Assembly: GCA_020428265.1 (NCBI GenBank)
Contig: JAGQND010000042.1
Span: 1-6,832, forward strand
Reading direction: 5' to 3'
DNA: 6,832 bases
From: Candidatus Saccharimonadota bacterium
GTDB lineage: Bacteria > Patescibacteriota > Saccharimonadia > Saccharimonadales > Saccharimonadaceae
Positions 5,286 to 6,832 of the stretch are shown here, in pieces. Numbering within the stretch: the stretch's first letter is position 1; each line of letters starts with the position of its first letter. The position numbers and the translations under genes were made by a program. Below the pieces are notes generated by a model. That model was not told the DNA's origin. It was given only the letters and a program-made list of their open reading frames with translations, and ran no database searches.

Positions 5286-6176
5286 ACCCATAGTATAAAT
5301 AAGATAGAAATTTATAATCTCAGCACCAAAAATGCCAGATATAAAATACGCAGCTATAAGCAGTGGACCAAACGCTACCTGAGACTTCATGCCAACCTTA
5401 CGGCGGATAAGCCCAGGAAGTATAACTATAACGCCTATTAAATTGGCTAGGAAAAGCGTTAAAAACGCCAACCTTGCGTCTGCTAGCAGCAAAGCAAGCG
5501 CTAAGCCAAGCTTAACATCACCAAATCCGACATACTTACCACCAGAAGCTCTGTGTAATACAAAGTACAGTCCACTAAGCACAAGCACGCCAGATAAAAT
5601 ACTTATAACGCTAGATATATCGAAATCATTGCGATACAAGGCTATGCCAGAACTCACGGCACCCAAGCCAACCAATGGCCATACTGCAACATTAGGTAGC
5701 AATTTCCACTTTGTATCGTAGACGAAAAGCCCTATTAATATCACGCCAGCAGCTAACCATACAGCCAAGTGTATATAATCTACCGCCGTATTGAGAGTGC
5801 CAGGCCACAACACATACGACAGCAAAAAGAATAGTCCCGTTGAAATCTCGATAAGAGGCTCCATGTTACCAATCTTTTTGCCGCAATACCTACACTTACC
5901 GTCTAGATATATCCAACTAAATATCGGAACTAAATCATACCAATGTAAGGTGTGTCCACAGTGTAAGCAAACAGACCTGTCTTTTGCTATAGATTTACTT
6001 TTAAGTTTTTCAACTTGCCTCTGGGCTGTCTCCGACACCTTGTAGCCATCTTTGACGTCTTGCTTGAGCTGCCTCTTGCGTACGCGCCATACAGAGGCAC
6101 CAGTAAAACTACCTAGAAAAACTCCCAACAAACACAATGCAATAGCTACAGCAGTATGATCCATATCAACCATCAT
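5283..6176 (-). CDS. pilD: Prepilin peptidase (leader peptidase / N-methyltransferase)
   Basis: This membrane aspartic protease cuts the type III signal of prepilins after the conserved Gly and, in many members, methylates the new N-terminus. It has 297 residues. The N-terminal domain has the GSFTGASVWRV motif (usual GSFLNVVIYRLP) and two CxxC pairs, Cys70/73 and Cys95/98 (VCLHCGH, KCRYCGKK), which should bind zinc. DLVPIFSWIYLDGKC between them is typical. The catalytic aspartates are Asp154 in VYDTKWKLLPN and Asp220 in the hallmark GFGDVKLG. VAFGPLLIAAYF near 267-278 is the usual C-terminal motif. About eight hydrophobic segments are present. A charged segment of about 35 residues separates the first membrane helix from the zinc motif. 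The start is uncertain among Met1, Met2 (6173) and Met5; no Shine-Dalgarno is visible. The major pilin stop is six bases upstream, so coupled translation is likely. Its substrates are probably the neighbouring pilins. Confidence 0.96.
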   Translation of the reverse strand: MMVDMDHTAVAIALCLLGVFLGSFTGASVWRVRKRQLKQDVKDGYKVSETAQRQVEKLKSKSIAKDRSVCLHCGHTLHWYDLVPIFSWIYLDGKCRYCGKKIGNMEPLIEISTGLFFLLSYVLWPGTLNTAVDYIHLAVWLAAGVILIGLFVYDTKWKLLPNVAVWPLVGLGAVSSGIALYRNDFDISSVISILSGVLVLSGLYFVLHRASGGKYVGFGDVKLGLALALLLADARLAFLTLFLANLIGVIVILPGLIRRKVGMKSQVAFGPLLIAAYFISGIFGAEIINFYLIYTMG

Positions 6177-6182
6177 ACCAGA

Positions 6183-6686
6183 CTAAGATTTATTATCTAA
6201 GCAATATGGAGCGTTTTGGTTCTCAAGCTTAATCGTAAGTGCGTAATCACGAGCAGCGTTAGACGAAGACACACCGTCTTCAACATTGTTTACATCACAA
6301 TGTGCTTTAGAGTAATACCCAACTTGACCTATTTCGGTAGGTGCTGTCGCGTAGCGAACCACGTAATTGTTGCCATTTGGATCTATGTAATCATCGCCAG
6401 CTACAGTACTACTAGTACCCTTAAGGTAGCCCCGTACGAAGTTACCCAAACCATCAGCACTGCTAGGTACCGCACCACGCGTTGACGCCACATAGTTAGT
6501 GAGCTGTACGGAAATACGAGATACGTCTTCCTTGCGCTGTGCATCGCGCTGACCACGCTGAAGAGCTGGTAACGCTATAAATACCATCAAAAATATAAGA
6601 CCGGCAATTGCAAGAACAAGGACCACCTCGATAATAGTGAAACCTTTGTCGGAGTCCTTGGTTAGCTGTTGATATTGCTTGTTCAT
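6183..6686 (-). CDS. Type IV prepilin, probable major pilin
   Basis: This 167-residue prepilin has a 15-residue leader ending SDKG, then FTIIEVVLVLAIAGLIFLMV. Cleavage after Gly15 gives a 152-residue mature protein with Phe at +1 and Glu20 at +5. Residues 16-38 form the hydrophobic helix; 42-68 (RGQRDAQRKEDVSRISVQL) continue it as the amphipathic half of alpha-1. The globular part has two cysteines, 130 and 162, which could close a C-terminal D-region loop as in many type IVa pilins. GAAAGGGG is not present, but GAAAGGGG-like GAAAGGGG is replaced by GAAAGGGG's core AAAGGGG six bases before the ATG, which fixes the start. It lies between pilC and pilD and is the smallest pilin here with the most canonical signal, so it is the best candidate for the fibre subunit. 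A minor pilin role cannot be excluded, since other pilin genes may lie outside the window. Confidence 0.9.
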   Translation of the reverse strand: MNKQYQQLTKDSDKGFTIIEVVLVLAIAGLIFLMVFIALPALQRGQRDAQRKEDVSRISVQLTNYVASTRGAVPSSADGLGNFVRGYLKGTSSTVAGDDYIDPNGNNYVVRYATAPTEIGQVGYYSKAHCDVNNVEDGVSSSNAARDYALTIKLENQNAPYCLDNKS

Positions 6687-6747
6687 GAAATGCCCCTTTC
6701 TATGAACTTATTAGGCTGATTTATCGTTATAAAACGCTTATACTTAT

Positions 6748-6774
6748 ATTATATAACTATTCTGATATTGTCTA
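6748..6774 (-). promoter_or_regulatory. Possible promoter of the major pilin gene
   Basis: On the minus strand TAGACA at 6774-6769 (five of six matches to TTGACA) overlaps the pilC stop codon. A perfect TATAAT follows at 6753-6748. The spacer is 15 bases, shorter than ideal, and the whole gap is AT-rich, so chance matches are likely. Predicted +1 near 6741 gives a leader of about 55 bases with a ribosome binding site at 6700-6693. Extra transcription of the fibre subunit from here would make biological sense. Confidence 0.4.
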
Positions 6775-6832
6775 TACGTGCATAGTGTTTACCAGGCTGT
6801 AGATTGGTAGCAATATCGCAGCAACCATACCA
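6772..6832 (-). CDS. pilC: PilC/GspF-type platform protein, C-terminal end only
   Basis: The minus strand entering at the window edge reads GMVAAILLPIYSLVNTMHV and then TAG. A hydrophobic final helix with a conserved LLPIY/F pattern just before the C-terminus is typical of the last membrane segment of PilC/GspF proteins (usual form: hydrophobic run, LPIFS-hydrophobic). PilC is the inner-membrane platform on which the assembly ATPase acts. Its place directly upstream of a pilin gene fits. Only 19 residues are visible, so the call depends on this motif plus context. Confidence 0.7.
   Translation of the reverse strand, partial: GMVAAILLPIYSLVNTMHV

Noticed and set aside
6721..6738. CGTTATAAAACG as a terminator after pilC
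   Set aside because: Only a 4-bp stem (CGTT/AACG) with no GC-rich core and no U-tract.
6731..6758. AT-rich stretch with some likeness to a dif site (CGC, then TATATTAT core)
   Set aside because: The arms do not align with E. coli dif without a one-base shift, the match is mostly A/T, and it overlaps the possible pilin promoter. A Xer gene in the window does not imply a dif site nearby.

Overview
The window looks like a small-genome bacterium of the Candidate Phyla Radiation, most likely a Saccharibacteria (TM7)-type genome. This is inferred from the style of the proteins: a long-form nucleoside diphosphate kinase, a compact PH-domain membrane protein, and a type IV pilus locus whose minor pilins run in the order H-I-J-K. 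Very short intergenic gaps and overlapping genes fit the same picture. The genes read cleanly with the standard code, and one uses TGA as its stop. I could not run a search, so the lineage is a judgement, not a measurement.

Left part (1-1947). A membrane protein cut by the window edge, a tRNA-Arg(CCU) and ndk all lie on the minus strand, in transcription order ndk, tRNA, membrane protein. A XerC/XerD-like tyrosine recombinase faces away from ndk on the plus strand. The 96-base gap between ndk and the recombinase carries a start signal for each gene. The recombinase and the membrane protein have no visible ribosome binding site. Instead a -10-like hexamer sits exactly six bases before each ATG, which suggests leaderless mRNAs.

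Right part (1944-6832). Everything is on the minus strand and belongs to one type IV pilus locus. In transcription order: the last 19 codons of a PilC-type inner-membrane platform protein, a major-pilin-like prepilin, the prepilin peptidase PilD, and four minor pilin-like proteins. These four resemble FimT/GspH, PilV/GspI, PilW/GspJ and PilX/GspK, in that order. Their genes overlap end to start, so they are probably translationally coupled and made in fixed ratio. PilD would cut (and perhaps methylate) the prepilins. The H-I-J-K set would form the priming and tip complex, and the major pilin would form the fibre on the PilC platform.

Regulation inside the pilus locus seems to be layered. One possible promoter lies between pilC and the major pilin. 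A strong extended -10 lies between pilD and the minor pilins, and a 7-bp inverted repeat overlaps it and includes the pilD stop codon. At the far end the last pilin gene and the recombinase converge and share a four-base CTAG that holds both stop codons, with no terminator visible between them.

No CRISPR array, insertion sequence, rRNA or defence system was seen. No gap without a gene exceeds about 100 bases. The least ordinary content is the minor pilin set: even cysteine counts in all five pilin-like proteins, a possible EF-hand-like loop in the PilW-like protein, an aspartate at the first mature position of the PilV-like protein, and a large cysteine-rich PilX-like protein.
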